Source of the DNA: Adenophora triphylla var. japonica
Taxonomy: Eukaryota > Streptophyta > Magnoliopsida > Asterales > Campanulaceae
NCBI GenBank assembly: GCA_022495995.1
Contig: JAFEMH010000933.1
Location: forward strand, 124,001 to 188,000
Reading direction: 5' to 3'
Length of the DNA stretch: 64,000 nt
Part shown: positions 1 through 12,097 of the stretch, piece by piece
Layout of the letters: every line of letters begins with the position of its first letter
Numbering within the stretch: the first letter of the stretch is position 1
Made by a program: the position numbers and the translations under genes
Notes under the pieces: generated by a model
Told to the model about the DNA's origin: nothing
Database searches by the model: none
The model's input: the letters and a program-made list of their open reading frames with translations, nothing else

Positions 1-1814
1 ACTCCAAGTACAGATTCTCAGAGTTGTTTAAGTAAGTATTTTCTGGTTTAAGTTAAATAAACGACGGAAGAAAAGTCTTATCTTGGATTATGGATGTATC
101 GCCTATCTATCAGAGGGGATTAATATATAAACCCAAATAAATAATTCCTCATCAACTGCCCCTGATAAATTTCCTAAACGACTGATATCAAAAACTCAAA
201 CCCTCCAAGAAAAAGTAGCACCATCTGAAAAGCACCAAAAATCATGGTTTGAAGTAAGTATAACAATGATTCTCCACGATTACAACCGAACTTGAGGAAC
301 TGAAAAGGTTAGGTTCTAGAAAGCTGGTTTTGCAAATAGATACATCTACAATAATTTACCTCTGGAAAACTCTTACAAAATTAAGGCCATATTCCAAGAC
401 ATGCAATGAACTATCAGTAAATATAAAGATGAAGCTACCAGGTTTTTGAAGGGTAGAGACGTTTCTCACTGGCATTCTACTAACATGATATTACAGTTTT
501 TCTAAGCTTGTGTGACAAACATGCTAGACAGAGAAATGTAAGAAAGCAGACAAGAGGTCCACAGCTAAAAAATCTAGTACAAAAAGAAATGCAAAAATAC
601 AAAGAACCCCAAGGCAAGAACTTATTATCTCTTCACAAGTCATCGTAGCAACAATGATGAAGGAGGCCAAATATAGCAGCCAATGTTCACTGGATACACG
701 AGAAAGGATTGATCTCTAAAAGCGCTGGAAGTCTGCTCTCACGAAACATTCCTTAACAATCAAATGCCACATATTCAATGACGCCAAAAACGGGTCTTAG
801 ATATCATAGGAAAGAATGAACGAGCACTCTCGGGTTAAGTAACTCAATATCTCAAGGAATCCACCAAGAGAAAAGAGCTAAAATACCACTTAAAGGAACC
901 CAACCTAAGGGATAAGATAAAACAAGAAGAAAATCGTCTCCTTGACAAGTCAAAAGACTCAATAATTTTATATAACTCAGCTATATTATCCATTCTACAT
1001 TTGCACATGTCGGGGGTATTTACACAACACTTGCAACATCCCTCCAAGCCTAGGAATACTAAAAATATTTAAGGAAATGAACTAGTAATTTCCTTATTGA
1101 TAGAATAGGTAATGAATCAAAATATTCATGAAACTCTGTTACATAGCCAATATTCGAACGAATATGCCTGTCAAACTACTCCAGTATAACTGTCATAACT
1201 TCTAGAAATTTCCAAACGACGAAGTAAAATACATCAAAACTAAACTCTTATATGCTTCACTTAACCCCCTTTCTTCGCTAATACATGCCTAATTATCTCT
1301 CAAGGCACTCTATTGTAAGTCTTCTCTATGTCATTAGAAATCACATGCAAATCCTTTCTTCCCTTTATATTTCCATCTATCGTATAATAGGCAAGCTACG
1401 GTTATTAAAATTCCATACCCCTACTCTTAGAACTTTTAATCACAGTGAATTTCCAATATTCCTGTTTCCCATCTCAGACTATTATTTTCTTCAAATACAT
1501 AATCCCAAAAGAGAAAACTTCCACAAAAGGAAAGGAACACGGCTTAGTCACAAGTGTAATTATAGGGGGGAAATTTTCCAACCCTAAGCCACAATCCTCC
1601 TTTGACGTCATAAACTGTAGCACACCCCGTTTGTTCTTCCAAATATAGGCCTTGACGATGTTCAGCAATCTGTATTGCATGCTCAAAGAACCTGCATTCT
1701 CTTTTAGTTGCACAGTTTACGCATATGGGAAAACATGGTCTAAAATAAAATATCCAATAGAATACTCAACTAAACAGAAATGTATAGCTACCTAGAAGTA
1801 AATTTACAACAAAC
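1..1814. other. Probable PNG1 intron 6, no exon found
   Basis: This AT-rich stretch follows the donor of PNG1 exon 6 on the minus strand. I looked for the next expected exon, which should start with the conserved tryptophan and the zinc-binding CxxC of the transglutaminase core, and did not see it. The longest minus frame (1474-1713) has a weak look of a LINE reverse-transcriptase tail (AYIWKNKR, then a G-L-G-L run), too weak to call. The rest of the gene therefore lies left of the window. Confidence 0.5.
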
Positions 1815-4800
1815 CTGAATGATTGTTTGAACCAGTAAAGCAGCTGCAACAAGAGAGCATGATCGTGCTCATTTTTTGATGGCTTGAAGATCCCCTCCTG
1901 AAAAACAAAGAAAAAGCATTATCGATGCTGCTAGGCATCTTCACTGCACAATATGTAGCAGTGAGACCCTTACACAACATATCATTTCACACCCTAATAT
2001 ACCTAAGAATTTTTATTCATTTTTTCACAAGAATAAATTCTTCTTATCAAGATTTAAAAATAAGAATTATCACCAACAAAAACAATGATTATCCTGAGAG
2101 TAAAAGCCCAAAAGGCATGTGAAATTTAGTTATGCATATCTGGAACCCAACCCTTAAACCACATTCGCACCTCACATGAGTCCAACGGTAACCCCATTGC
2201 TAGTCTAAGCCTCAGATTCTCATACTCTGCAACATCAGCATTCCCCTAACATTTTTCTATTTCATACTAAACTTCAGACTTACAAAAAGGTGACATCGCT
2301 CAGATTTTTCAGTATCTGTCACATTAGCTTTCTACTAACTTCGATTCAATCGATATTATTTTATTCATTCCAATAATTTTTTTACCTACTATTGTCATAT
2401 GATTTTCAAAAATATTTTTTCCACTCCAGTCTATTTTCTAAGATTGTTATTTATTATCAGATTCTACTTTTGCAATCAATAAAATGGGTTTTATTTATTT
2501 ATTTTGGACATAATTCTTGCTTTCCATATACTCTTCTTTTTTTTCGACTTCCATTTTCCTTGATCTAAATTAGACATGGACATGGAAAAATAATATCCCA
2601 TATAAAATGACATAATAAGAATAATTGAAACTGAATGTGAGGTCATACTTGAAAATGTAGATTGCATGAAAATAGAAGAGAGGTACATGATAACTTGGAA
2701 AAACACACAATATAAAGAAGAATATGTTTCAGTAGAGGGTTCTACATGTCGCACAATTAATGCGTTTGAGCGATGCAGAATGCAAAGGGTTTCAGGCAAA
2801 TCAAATTCAAGAGCAAAAGAGACATCATAATATGCTTAAGTTCAAGGCAAATCATCCAAGTTATTATATTAATAGCTTTATTACATGGATTAATTAGATA
2901 GCCTTAAGTTTATATTTTATTTGCTGGTATTTTGATATGGTATTGTTTAGAGTAGGGTCATCCAGTGGAAAATCAGCCAAAACAAACCCTTGAACATCCC
3001 TAGCGCTCTAGTCCACATAAAAACAAAGAGATTAACATGTTCCAAAAGAATACTCAAGGACAACTTTCTACTACAAAATATCATTCAGTTTCTTACATTC
3101 CAGATACAAAATGGCAAAATATCACACTTCGACACCACCTCACTCTCTTTCCCTTTTCCAGGCCCCCTCCAATTTTTGGTGAACAAGTCTTCCATGTTAC
3201 ATGGACTAACCCAATACCCATCAAACACTGCAAGTGATGACCCACAACTAGTTACCAATAAAACAAGAGGTACACATGCATTTCATGAGCCCCCATCTAG
3301 GAATAGACTATCTATGAATAGACTAAAGTTAATGCTAAGTCTGGGCTCTCTTGGTTGCAATCATTAGTGTTGAGCTTTCCATGAACCAAGGACAAGAGAG
3401 ACGTTCTAACTTTAAAACTTACGCTTACCAAATAAATTCAAAAAGTAGAAATGTAATTATGTAATGGGCATAGTAGAACGACCAGGAATCCACAGAAAGA
3501 GTATAAATGAAAGGAGCTCAACAATCACCCTCTAACGAAATGGAATCCTAAGAGTAGAGGATAGATAAATTTTAGTGAGGGGGTCAAATTTTACGGAAGT
3601 CATATTACAAAATTTGAGACCGGTTAGCTCCAAAATTGAAAGGGGACATGTATAATTTTTCAAAAATTTAAAGGGTCAATGTGAAGGAATTGAAAAGGTC
3701 GAGGGAATCAAGTAACCCCTCCCCTTCCTTAGTAGACCCCCTCCCCCCCAAATCCGAAGATGTTATATCACACGTAACACTAATGAAACTATAGAAATAG
3801 CTGTATCTACACTTGGACACATCCCATAAAGGCACACTGGTCCTCAAGAAATGAAACCCCAAAAGCTCTATGAAACCTTGACCAAAGGAGCTTAGTGATA
3901 ATGTGATAATCTTATACACACTCGTTACTGAACAGATGGGTGTAACATCACCTAAACCTGGTTAAAACATTTTTTAGGGACCAAAGTAATGAAGGTTGTT
4001 AATACTCTTTCCTAAGATGTCATTACCATAACCTTTAAACAAACCCTCATAGTCTTAGATTACTTATTAAGCCCCCGTTTATAGCATATGTTCTCTTGTG
4101 AACTACCTTAGTTTCATCGAAACTTGTGATTAGGGTTTCATCGAGATAAAACAAACTATTTCTAGGCTCTTCTACAAGTATTGTCTTTTGACAAACCATC
4201 CATAATATGTTCTAATGTTACTTGGTAGCATTTCATCGAGATAAAACATACTATGTGTAGGTTTTCATAATCTGTAAGTTTTATCTTTTGACAATACATT
4301 CATAAAATTTCTAATTTACATAGGCAGTTTATAGTTTTCATGACTGAACATAGTATAAATGGGCAAGACTTTCCGGTTAGCTTTGCTTATAGGCAACTTC
4401 CAAGATCCTAAATATAGTAAGTTTTGCCTGATGATCACGATCACCCCTTAACAAGTTTCAAGGCTACTACAGTAGTTATTAAGAGAAAACATATTATAGG
4501 TTGACCTCTGTGGTCAGGGTAAATGTTAACTTTAGGTCACATGTCAAGCACCCAAATATAGTATGTTTCTTCAAAAATAACATCCTAATAACATTGTGAC
4601 ATGTGAATGAGTGGTTATTGAGATGAGACTTAGTATATCTAGATTCTTAGAATGTCTCCTTAAGGGTATCATTGAATGTCTTAAAGAGTGATTGGGTCGC
4701 TGCCGTCGATTAAATGTAGCTTCATGTTTTCTGTATTTTTTTCTTTCCCTTTTAGATGGACCCCTCGTCCATTCGATGTAAGTTGATCTCATTATAATAA

Positions 4801-7717
4801 TCTTCTTTTCCTAACACAAAAAGAAAAAAAAATGTAATGTGCCCTTGAGGCACATTTTATTTCCTCATTTTGTGCTACTGAAGGCCTCTTACAGCTCAAA
4901 AGATTACTAGTTAGCGAAAGGTAAGAGTGTATAGTTAGCGGTAACCACGGTTGAGGGAGAGGATGTCACTTCTTTTGCGAAACGAGAACCAAGATATGAA
5001 GATCCCTTAAGCCTCTCTCTTGAATGATCTGAGGGGAATTTTACAGGAAATAGCATTTCGATGCGTGATGAGGCATGTGCGGGCAGTACGCTGCTGTGGC
5101 ATCCCTTATTGGTTGAATTGTACTTGTCAGTCTAGTCTACAGGTCAACAGGTCCTTACGGGACCAACTGCACTTCTAACTCCCCATACAAGGTCAATAGC
5201 ATTCGGATGAGTCTGCTATTATAAGTCCTATCTCCAGCCACCAATCAAAAATTATTGATGATCCCATAGGATCATGTGCTAAACCAAGGTTTTTGCGAGA
5301 CGAGGAGAGGCAATGTGCAGGTATCGACCCTCTCGTTTAGATTTTGGGGCTACCTTGTGCAGGCATATGCAGGATGATATATGCTTGGCATGATTCCACA
5401 GCTATCTGTGTCATACGGACTTTTCAAAAAGGCCTGCTGGAAGGTACTTTGTATGCTACCTCATCTTGTGTATGGCATGTTATGTTGGCATTCACAGTGG
5501 AAGTCTCAAGAGTCAACAAAGTTGAGTCATAAGACCCGACTTTTGATATATTTGCTTTGTGGTGGGTCTTAAAAATGAGAAATTTGAGATTTGAGTCTTT
5601 TAATTCCAAGACTTTTGTTTGAGACTCAAGTCAATCTCAGACTTTGATGGACCAATAATTTTGTGACATGTGGAAACCGTTATTGAAATTTTCTTTTCCG
5701 TTTTACTGCATTTTTTATCATGCAAAAAAATAAAATGAAATGAAAAAACAATACTAGATGTATGAAAATCTACCAAACAACATAAACCCATCAAACTAAC
5801 TTTCTTTTTAATACAATTCTCTTTTATTAACTTGAATGATCATATATTTTGTTTTGTTCTTTGTAGATGAATTATCTGTCCATCTGTATGTACTCTAACT
5901 TTCTTTTTAATACAATTCTCTTTTCCTATATTAAATAAAACATACAAATCCTTTAAGATATTTACTCCTAAATAAATAACTACGACTTGTAATTTAATAA
6001 GAAAACATGTTCACAGAAACTACCAAATTGTTTCCTCTTATTTTTTCGCAATTATTAATGGCAAGGCTTAGGATTGATACTACCTTGAAGGTTTGCATTG
6101 AGGAGATTCTTTCTCGCCATATTTTGCTTTTCAATAAGCAATAATTTCCATAATCACTTGTTATCCAGGGGTAAGGAAGTCGCGCTAGATGAGGGGTTTT
6201 CAATCAGGAAGGAGGATTTTAGGAATTCCCTTTTAAAATTTGCAGATTCCAACCTTGTCAAATACACTTATGAATTTTAAGACTGTCTTTACCATCCTTC
6301 ACATCAGTTAGTGCTTTTTGAGTCCTACGATCAATTTTTCAAACTATAGTATAACCGTGATTCACATTACTTCTCATATAGGGTGGTGGGTTATTCTTTG
6401 GCTGATGTCCTATTAGGGTGTTCTCGTGGAGGCTTCTTTGAAGTTGCTTATCAAATACAAAATCTTCAAAACTATTCTACCCCAAGGAACAGATACTATT
6501 TCGCAGCAGATTAGAAGGAAAATCAAACCTTGGCCAGAGAAACCAACGCTTTCTCCTCAAGCTTCTCCAAAGGTACTGTTTTCCGTGCTGCCTCCTGCCG
6601 GTGTGGGTCTTCATACTACATCAAAAGATGATAGTCAATGACACAGCAAGAGCATCTTCAAATTAATTAATCTATGCAACTTTCACAAAAAGAAGTCGCC
6701 ACTTGACCAATCAAAAACAAATGCATGTCAACTTCAAAGCAGTTTCTTTTTGATCCATAAAAGATGATATGAATATCCGTATACCACAAAAGAAGTCAAC
6801 ACTTGACCCATCAAAAACAAACAAATGTCAACTTCAAACCAGTTTCTTTACCCACGAAAGAGGATATGTATATCCGTACACCACCTTTCAAGACGGGTTA
6901 TGCTTGGTGTAGCTATATTTTGTGAGTTAGTATTATCATAGCTAAGGAACTACATCTCTCAAGTCCAACTATTTTCAAACAGATGGAGGAAATCCGATTA
7001 GATTTCTATACTGAGAGTGCGAGAAAAAAATCATGATTACCTTTAGAACCTGATCCACATATGGCCGTAATCTCTGCTCCATGACTCCATTATCTTCGAT
7101 TGCAGTAAACTGCTGAAACATGAGTGCTTCTTCTTCTGCCTTAAAAACAAAACACAGTGCCATTGCTTCAAAAATACTTGTATACATCTGCCCATACCAC
7201 TAAACTCGAATTAAAACATCAAATAGAAAAGGACCTGCAACATTCTAGCCAGTTCTTCATCAGACTTGACAATTTCAGCATCCAATTTGGTTTGCTCAGT
7301 AATTGAAACCAGACGGAGCTTATCCGAAATTGAAACGAGATCAGAGTCTTCCGATACAATTCGATCATCGTCAACTCCACATATCTTAGAAGCCAAATGA
7401 TTGTCGATTTAGTAGCGCGGATAATTCAATTGTACCAAAATGAGGTTCTAGATTATTATAAAACACTTAAAACACAATTAAAGGAATAGATAGGGAGAAT
7501 TGACCTTCTGTTCATCTGGGGGAACAGATGTAAGGGAAAAGAGCTGGAATTTGAAGACCTGGAAATGAAAATTTGAAGTTAGAGAAGAAAAGGGGAGTGA
7601 GAAAAAGAGGAGAGAGAGAGAGAGAGAAGGAGTGAGGACTTCGAGGCCGTCGGCGGTATCGTAATCGACGTCAAAGTTTGAATGATCATAGTCGACGACG
7701 AACTTCCGAGCTACCAT
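1815..7717 (-). CDS. PNG1: Peptide:N-glycanase (PNGase), 5' part, exons 1-6
   Basis: Plant PNG1 is a cytosolic deglycosylating amidase that removes N-glycans from misfolded glycoproteins exported from the ER. Six exons are readable with GT-AG borders and matching phases: 7640-7717, 7505-7558, 7235-7384, 7041-7139, 6529-6615 and 1815-1897. The start is the ATG at 7717 (MVARKFVVDYD); an in-frame ATG at 7738 is possible, but the family starts at MVAR. Diagnostic blocks are DGLEV joined to FKFQLF, SDEELARMLQ/AEEEALMFQQF, YEDPHRQEAARKTVP and LLLQLLYWFKQSF. The first exons form the plant-specific N-terminal region; exons 5-6 lead into the transglutaminase-like core. The catalytic Cys-His-Asp part is outside the window. 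Exon 6 ends in phase 2. No frameshift or stop was found. Introns 1-4 are short, while intron 5 is 4.6 kb. The name comes from recalled family motifs; confidence is high. Confidence 0.92.
1898..6528 (-). other. PNG1 intron 5, 4.6 kb, repeat-derived
   Basis: A single very long intron separates exons 5 and 6. No exon of the family is missing, since the two exons join in frame. Contents include a purine- and pyrimidine-rich stretch at 3560-3760 that looks like an old transposon end, a weak duplication around a TTTCATCGAGATAAAACA motif (about 4138 and 4230), and a moderately GC-richer block at 4900-5560 with no recognisable protein. I see no intact mobile element in it. Confidence 0.6.
5798..5926. 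repeat. 28-bp direct repeat within PNG1 intron 5
   Basis: The string AACTTTCTTTTTAATACAAT continuing into TCTCTTTT occurs at about 5798 and again at about 5898. It may mark a small duplication or the footprint of an insertion. Confidence 0.6.
6687..6886. repeat. Two-copy tandem duplication (~100 bp) in PNG1 intron 4
   Basis: Two diverged copies of about 100 bp lie head to tail (6687 and 6788). Each begins AAAAGAAGTC and runs through ACTTGACC, TGTCAACTTCAAA and CAGTTTCTTT to ATATCCGTAYACCAC. The pair lies between exons 4 and 5 and does not touch a splice site. Confidence 0.85.
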
Positions 7718-7858
7718 CTTTCTCCGGACGATTGGCAATGATCGGAACTCGTCGGAAGACGCTATTCGTTAAAAATTGAGTAAATTACAACAAGCCCATC
7801 TTGGGGTTGTCAGTTTTGTACTAGTAGCTTTGGGCTGAATTTCGTCCAAAACAAACTA
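7718..7858 (-). promoter_or_regulatory. PNG1 5' UTR and proximal promoter region
   Basis: Only about 140 bp separate the PNG1 start codon from the left TSD of the Stowaway MITE at 7859. Part of this must be 5' UTR. No clear TATA box is visible on the minus strand, so any distal promoter would include or lie beyond the MITE. Confidence 0.45.
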
Positions 7859-8141
7859 CTCCCTCGGTTCCATACCTATACCTAGATGCACACTTTGATT
7901 TTTGCACATAAATTAAGGAAGGAATATTATATTAAAAATGTTATGAGTGTGAAAATAAAATAAAAGAAAAAATGTGTGTAAAAAATAGTAAATTATAATG
8001 GTGTTGTGAGTATAAAAATAATATAGGAGAGAAAATGAGTAGAGGAAATAGTAAAAATTCTTTTTCATTTTAGAAAATGTGCACGTAGGTTTGAGACGCC
8101 CAAAATGGCAAAATGTGCACGTATGTATGTGACGGAGGAAG
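7859..8141. mobile_element. Stowaway-type MITE (Tc1/mariner)
   Basis: The left end reads CTCCCTCGGTTCC and the right end, reverse complemented, reads CTTCCTCCGTCAC. Both are the usual Stowaway terminus, and the inverted similarity continues inward for tens of bases (TGCACA blocks). A TA dinucleotide flanks each end (7857-7858 and 8142-8143). The element is 283 bp and non-coding. It sits directly upstream of PNG1. Confidence 0.88.
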
Positions 8142-8220
8142 TATTTGGCTAGCGCCTTTAATTTTTTTAATTTTTTTATTTTTTTAGAATGTCCCATAAA
8201 TTTTTTAAAAGTTTCATAAT

Positions 8221-9255
8221 GAGAATTGTTATTCACCTCGCACCTTTACTTAATACTCCTGCATTATTAAGGTTACTTATAAAAATTAAAACTACACCTC
8301 CATTATTAATATTTTACCCCTTTTAACCCTTTAATAAACACCCTTCTAATCTATCAAAATATACCCACACCCACACCGCACCCACCCACTTACGCGTAGG
8401 AAAAAAATAATCAAACAAGTCAAACACAAATAATCAAGACCAATTGATAATAAATTACAATTTTAAATCACAATCTCATCTTTATCTCTTCAATTGATAA
8501 TAACTTACAATTTTGAATCATGAAATTTGCAATGTATGTGTGTGTGCGCGTGCGTGTGTGTGAAACTGAATTAATTTTGAGTCTGGTCGGTGCATCCATG
8601 AAGGATTAGGTTAGGGATTTTGAATTAAATGAAATTGAACCAACTCTATCTCCGTACAACTATGAATTTCGGTTAGTACTTTGTTGTAATTGTTGCAGAA
8701 TGTCAAAGTTTCTGGCCGGTTTGAGAGGAGGAGGGGACGAAAGCAGCAAGAGAGAGAGAGATAGAAAGAGGGAGAGACGCTGGAGGGAGTAAGGGTGAAC
8801 GCCATGGGAGAAACGGCGCCAGAGAAGATGAAAGATTGTTGGAGCAGTTCCGAGCAGCCACGAGAGCTCTGCGTGATCAGATCTGAAAGAGAAATATATA
8901 GGAAACTAGAAGTGATGTTGAAATTGTTGCAGCTATTGAAGTTGTTGGCGGGTTGTGGTGTTGGCGTAGAGGAGGGGGGAACACCATGAAGGGGAGGCGC
9001 TAATGAACAGATGAAACAGAGGTGAAGTTTTTAGATCTTAGGTTGAAGAGTCGGTGAGAAAAACTCTAATGTTGGAGGGATTTTGTGGGAAGTTGAATGT
9101 GGAATGAAACTTTGATTGATTAGGGACATGTAATTCAATTGCGGGTGTACAACATATTAGTGAAGAATAATAAAATCATTTCAATTAATGACATTTTTTT
9201 GAAAATTGTATTGTGGGGTTATTAAGTAAATGTGCGAGGGTGAATAACAATTCTC
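8221..9255. mobile_element. Non-autonomous Mutator-like element, Pack-MULE candidate
   Basis: Terminal inverted repeats of about 38 bp begin GAGAATTGTTATTCACC at both ends (right end read in reverse complement). A perfect 9-bp direct repeat TTTCATAAT flanks the element (8212-8220 and 9256-9264), the length made by Mutator transposases. The 1035-bp element has AT-rich ends and a GC-richer core (about 8700-9060). The core has no transposase. On the minus strand it has a CT-rich leader-like stretch, then a short open frame from 8805 (MAFTLTPSSVSPSF). That core looks like captured host sequence, but I do not recognise the gene. Confidence 0.85.
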
Positions 9256-9264
9256 TTTCATAAT

Positions 9265-9625
9265 TCCTCGTAAATTTCTTTTCATATTGTATTATCATTT
9301 TGTATTACTCTGTAATAATATTGCATATGAGATAATACATAATATTGCATACTCATATAATACAATATTGATTATAACAGGTGGCGTCGGCGATCGATAA
9401 CCGGATTTCGGTGGACGGCGGGCGAACGGTAGCGACAGTGGACGGCAGCTGCGGGCGGCGGCGGTGGTGGCATGATGCAGTATTGAGGGTATTGTATCAT
9501 AATTTTTAAATATTGCATATAGAATCAGTATAATATAATACTACATAATAACTTATGAGTATTCAAATTAATAAAAAACTTGAGGGGAATTGATTTATTC
9601 CAAAAGAAATTTATGGGTGAAATCC
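9265..9625. repeat. Degenerate MITE-like repeat with a GC-rich insert
   Basis: The right part (about 9560-9625) matches the right part of the Mutator-type MITE at 52702-52923 (AACTTGAGGGGAA, then a CAAAAGRAA-type block, ending in a run of C). The left part contains the inverted counterpart AAATTTCTTTT. Inside, 9380-9475 is a sharply GC-rich segment (GGCGGGCG, GCGGCGGCGG) in otherwise AT-rich DNA, perhaps captured exon sequence. The left boundary is unclear because the element at 8221-9255 abuts it. Confidence 0.5.
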
Positions 9626-9700
9626 CCCTTCTTTTTTTTTTTTGCCAGCACATTATATTCTATACTAAGCCTAACCAAGAAATGCATATTTTTTTTTTAC

Positions 9701-10153
9701 CTAATGGCCTTGGCCTTGTGTTATCATGGTGGCTTTTCGAAAGGGAGGTCACCGGTTCGAGTCCCCCCAAGGGGATTCTTTGGGCTTTAATTCCTACCTT
9801 AGTTTCAGGGTCCTTAGGAGCCCTCCGGGGCACATCCGTGCAGTTAAGGAAACAACATTGCTGGGCTTGTATCCTCAGTGTGGGGAGTTCGAATCTTGGC
9901 AGGAGCAGCTGGAGCAGCCGATTGGTGTTGTAAGAGTGATGTAAATGCCTCTTTGGCAGGAGCAGCTGGAGCAGCCAATTGGTGATGTAAATGCCTTGTA
10001 GGAGGGCTCCCATGGGGCTCTGGAGTATAAGGGGTGCTGCCACCCTGGCTGCATATGGCACATCCAGCGATTTACCTCCGCCAATATACTGAGGGGCCGG
10101 TACCTGGTGGTCCAGGATTAGTCCGGCGAAGCTGGGAACCTGGATAACAAAAA
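9701..10153 (+). mobile_element. tRNA-derived SINE with target duplication
   Basis: The 5' part has a pol III box B (GGTTCGAGTCC at about 9753) and a weaker box A-like region upstream (about 9705-9735), as in tRNA-derived SINEs. A second box B-like GTTCGAATCTTGG lies near 9888. The 3' part contains a GGATTAGTCC segment and ends in GGATAAC followed by A-rich sequence. The element is flanked by a near-perfect duplication AAATGCATA(T)nAC at 9680-9700 and 10154-10173. At about 450 bp it is long for a SINE. An internal duplication of a GGCAGGAGCAGCTGGAGCAG unit (about 9898 and 9957) explains part of this. No protein is encoded. Confidence 0.85.
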
Positions 10154-10358
10154 AAATGCATATTTTTTTTTACGATGTTTCAGCCGAGAGGTAAGCAGAT
10201 GGATCAAATTCAAAACCAAGTTAATCTTCAATTAAAATCAAGAAAAATGCAAACTTTCATTGATGATTTGTGATGTTGTTTTTGTTGTTGGCGGTGGTTT
10301 GTGTTGTTAGTTATTGAAACTGGTTGGCTAGGGGTGATGTGTTAATTATATATAAATA

Positions 10359-10562
10359 CTAGTAAAAGTCTGTGTCCGAGGACACGTTTTTTTTTTTAAT
10401 TAAGCCCGTGTTTGAGGACACGTTTTTTTTTTAATTGAAAAAAAAATTATTTTTTTAAGGGCAAAATGGAAAAGGGGCAACTTAGTGAGGGCAAAAAGGG
10501 AAATTTGGCTTATAGAACTGTTCATTGTACTGTTCATCCCCCTTTGCCATTTATACTATAGA
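10359..10562 (-). mobile_element. Short non-autonomous Helitron
   Basis: Read on the minus strand, it begins TCTATAGTATAAATGG, preceded by A, and ends CTAG, followed by T. This is the expected A|TC...CTAG|T Helitron arrangement. About ten bases before the CTAG there is a GTGTCC/GGACAC hairpin, the typical 3' signal. At 204 bp it can encode nothing. A sister copy lies at 48881-49051. Confidence 0.85.
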
Positions 10563-12090
10563 TGATTTTCAGATAATAGTTTTTAATCTATAATTAAATA
10601 AAAGATGAATTGTAAATCACTTCATCACACTCATTATTTTCTCGCCATAACCTGAACCTGAACCTGAAAGCAGCTATATACATTCCTCACTATTCTGTTT
10701 TAATTTATACACCCAATTTAGAAGTCATTAACCCCAAAATACCCCTACAATCATTATTAGCCGAAAACAATTAATAAAGCCTTTAATAGTGTATCGAACA
10801 GCGTGTGAGCATGTTGTTTACATTTACTGATTAATAAATAATTTAACTGAAACGAAAATTGAAAACTCTTGATTATTACAACTTTAAAACCGGCGAAAGC
10901 TACAAATTCAGTAAGTAAAGTAAACTGAAAAGTAACTAAACTGAGAAAAATTTGGGTCCTACTATTTGCATAATTTTTTTATTAAAATAATGTGCAAATA
11001 ATCTAGATATCATAAATTAACATTGTTAATTGTGAAAAGTTATCATTAATCAATAATTAAGCTTTTTCTTTATTTTTTTAGTTTTGACTTTTTCAACCTA
11101 ATCTTCTAAAAAGTAGTAGTAATAATTATATTGTCCCTTATATATACTACTCTTTTAGAATTAAAAATTGGAGTTTAATTTATGATTGTTATGGGTATTT
11201 TTCAGCATGGTAACATTCTCAGTTGCTCCTGCATGTCAAGATGATATTCCACTGTAAGTATTACTTAATATTTACTAATTCGTTTTTATATAATATTTTT
11301 CATTATTATTTTACAGAATAGATAAACACAGGATACTTTCAAGCACGTTCAACTTCTCTTCAACGGCAAGGTGGACTTGGTCTTTTGGACGTTGAGAAGA
11401 TAAGCATGGATGCCGAGATTATAGGAACTAACATTTATCCGTTTATAGTTGTTATTATTTAAGGGGATATGGAGACGAAAAAACACACATTCATTTTACA
11501 CACTACACACGCACAACTTGTAATCATCTCCATTGTCTTCCACAGTTGTAACCACGGTTTTTATAGTGAAACATTTAAGGTTGGAGACCTAACTCCCGAG
11601 ATTTTTTTCGAAGAGGTTATCATCTCTAAGGTTTTCCTCGTTAATAAATTCTTGTGTCACTCTTTACTTTCATGTTTTTGTTCCATTTAATCGAATTTCA
11701 AAGTCCCCTCCTTGTTGTTTAAATCCATACACTAAGCAAGTCAAGATTCAACGTTATTGTTTTTTCTACCAAAACAATGATTTTATTTTTTGAATATATT
11801 TATAGTTTATATTATATATTTATCTAAATATGTTTATTATTTTTTTAGACTTACATATATTGAAATTTTAATTTTTTAAGGTAATTTTAATATGTTTTTT
11901 TCTTATATTAATAAAAAAAATTATGCAAAATGTGTCCTAATTAAATAATTTACATTCATTAATATTTAAAATTAAAGAAATTAAAAATTCATTTAATTCA
12001 AAAGAAGTCATCTCATTTCATTTCTTGAGTCAATCTAATACAACAAATTTAGTAGTACGATTAGAGCACAAATATTGCTCATAATTGTTA
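10563..12090. other. AT-rich region, possible gene-fragment exons at 11200-11450
   Basis: This is mostly AT-rich with no complete gene. A short open stretch after a CAG (about 11207) ends at a GTAAGT donor (about 11253). A second stretch follows an acceptor at about 11318 and reads TGYFQARSTSLQRQGGLGLL, then DVEKISMDAEIIG, before a stop near 11460. This looks like a captured exon pair of a host gene that I do not recognise. It may be cargo of a Helitron, given the RPA1-like pseudogene downstream, but no termini tie the two together. Confidence 0.4.
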
Positions 12091-12097
12091 ATCTGAG

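Noticed and set aside
1474..1713. Possible LINE reverse-transcriptase tail on the minus strand
   Set aside because: A weak resemblance over about 30 residues, with no neighbouring LINE domains or poly(A) tail.
8521..8562. TG/GT-rich run as a Z-DNA or telomere-like signal
   Set aside because: A short imperfect TGTG microsatellite, common in plant DNA.
9753..9763. A genuine tRNA gene at the box B motif
   Set aside because: No cloverleaf could be completed (no acceptor stem pairing). The long target duplication and 3' tail identify a SINE.
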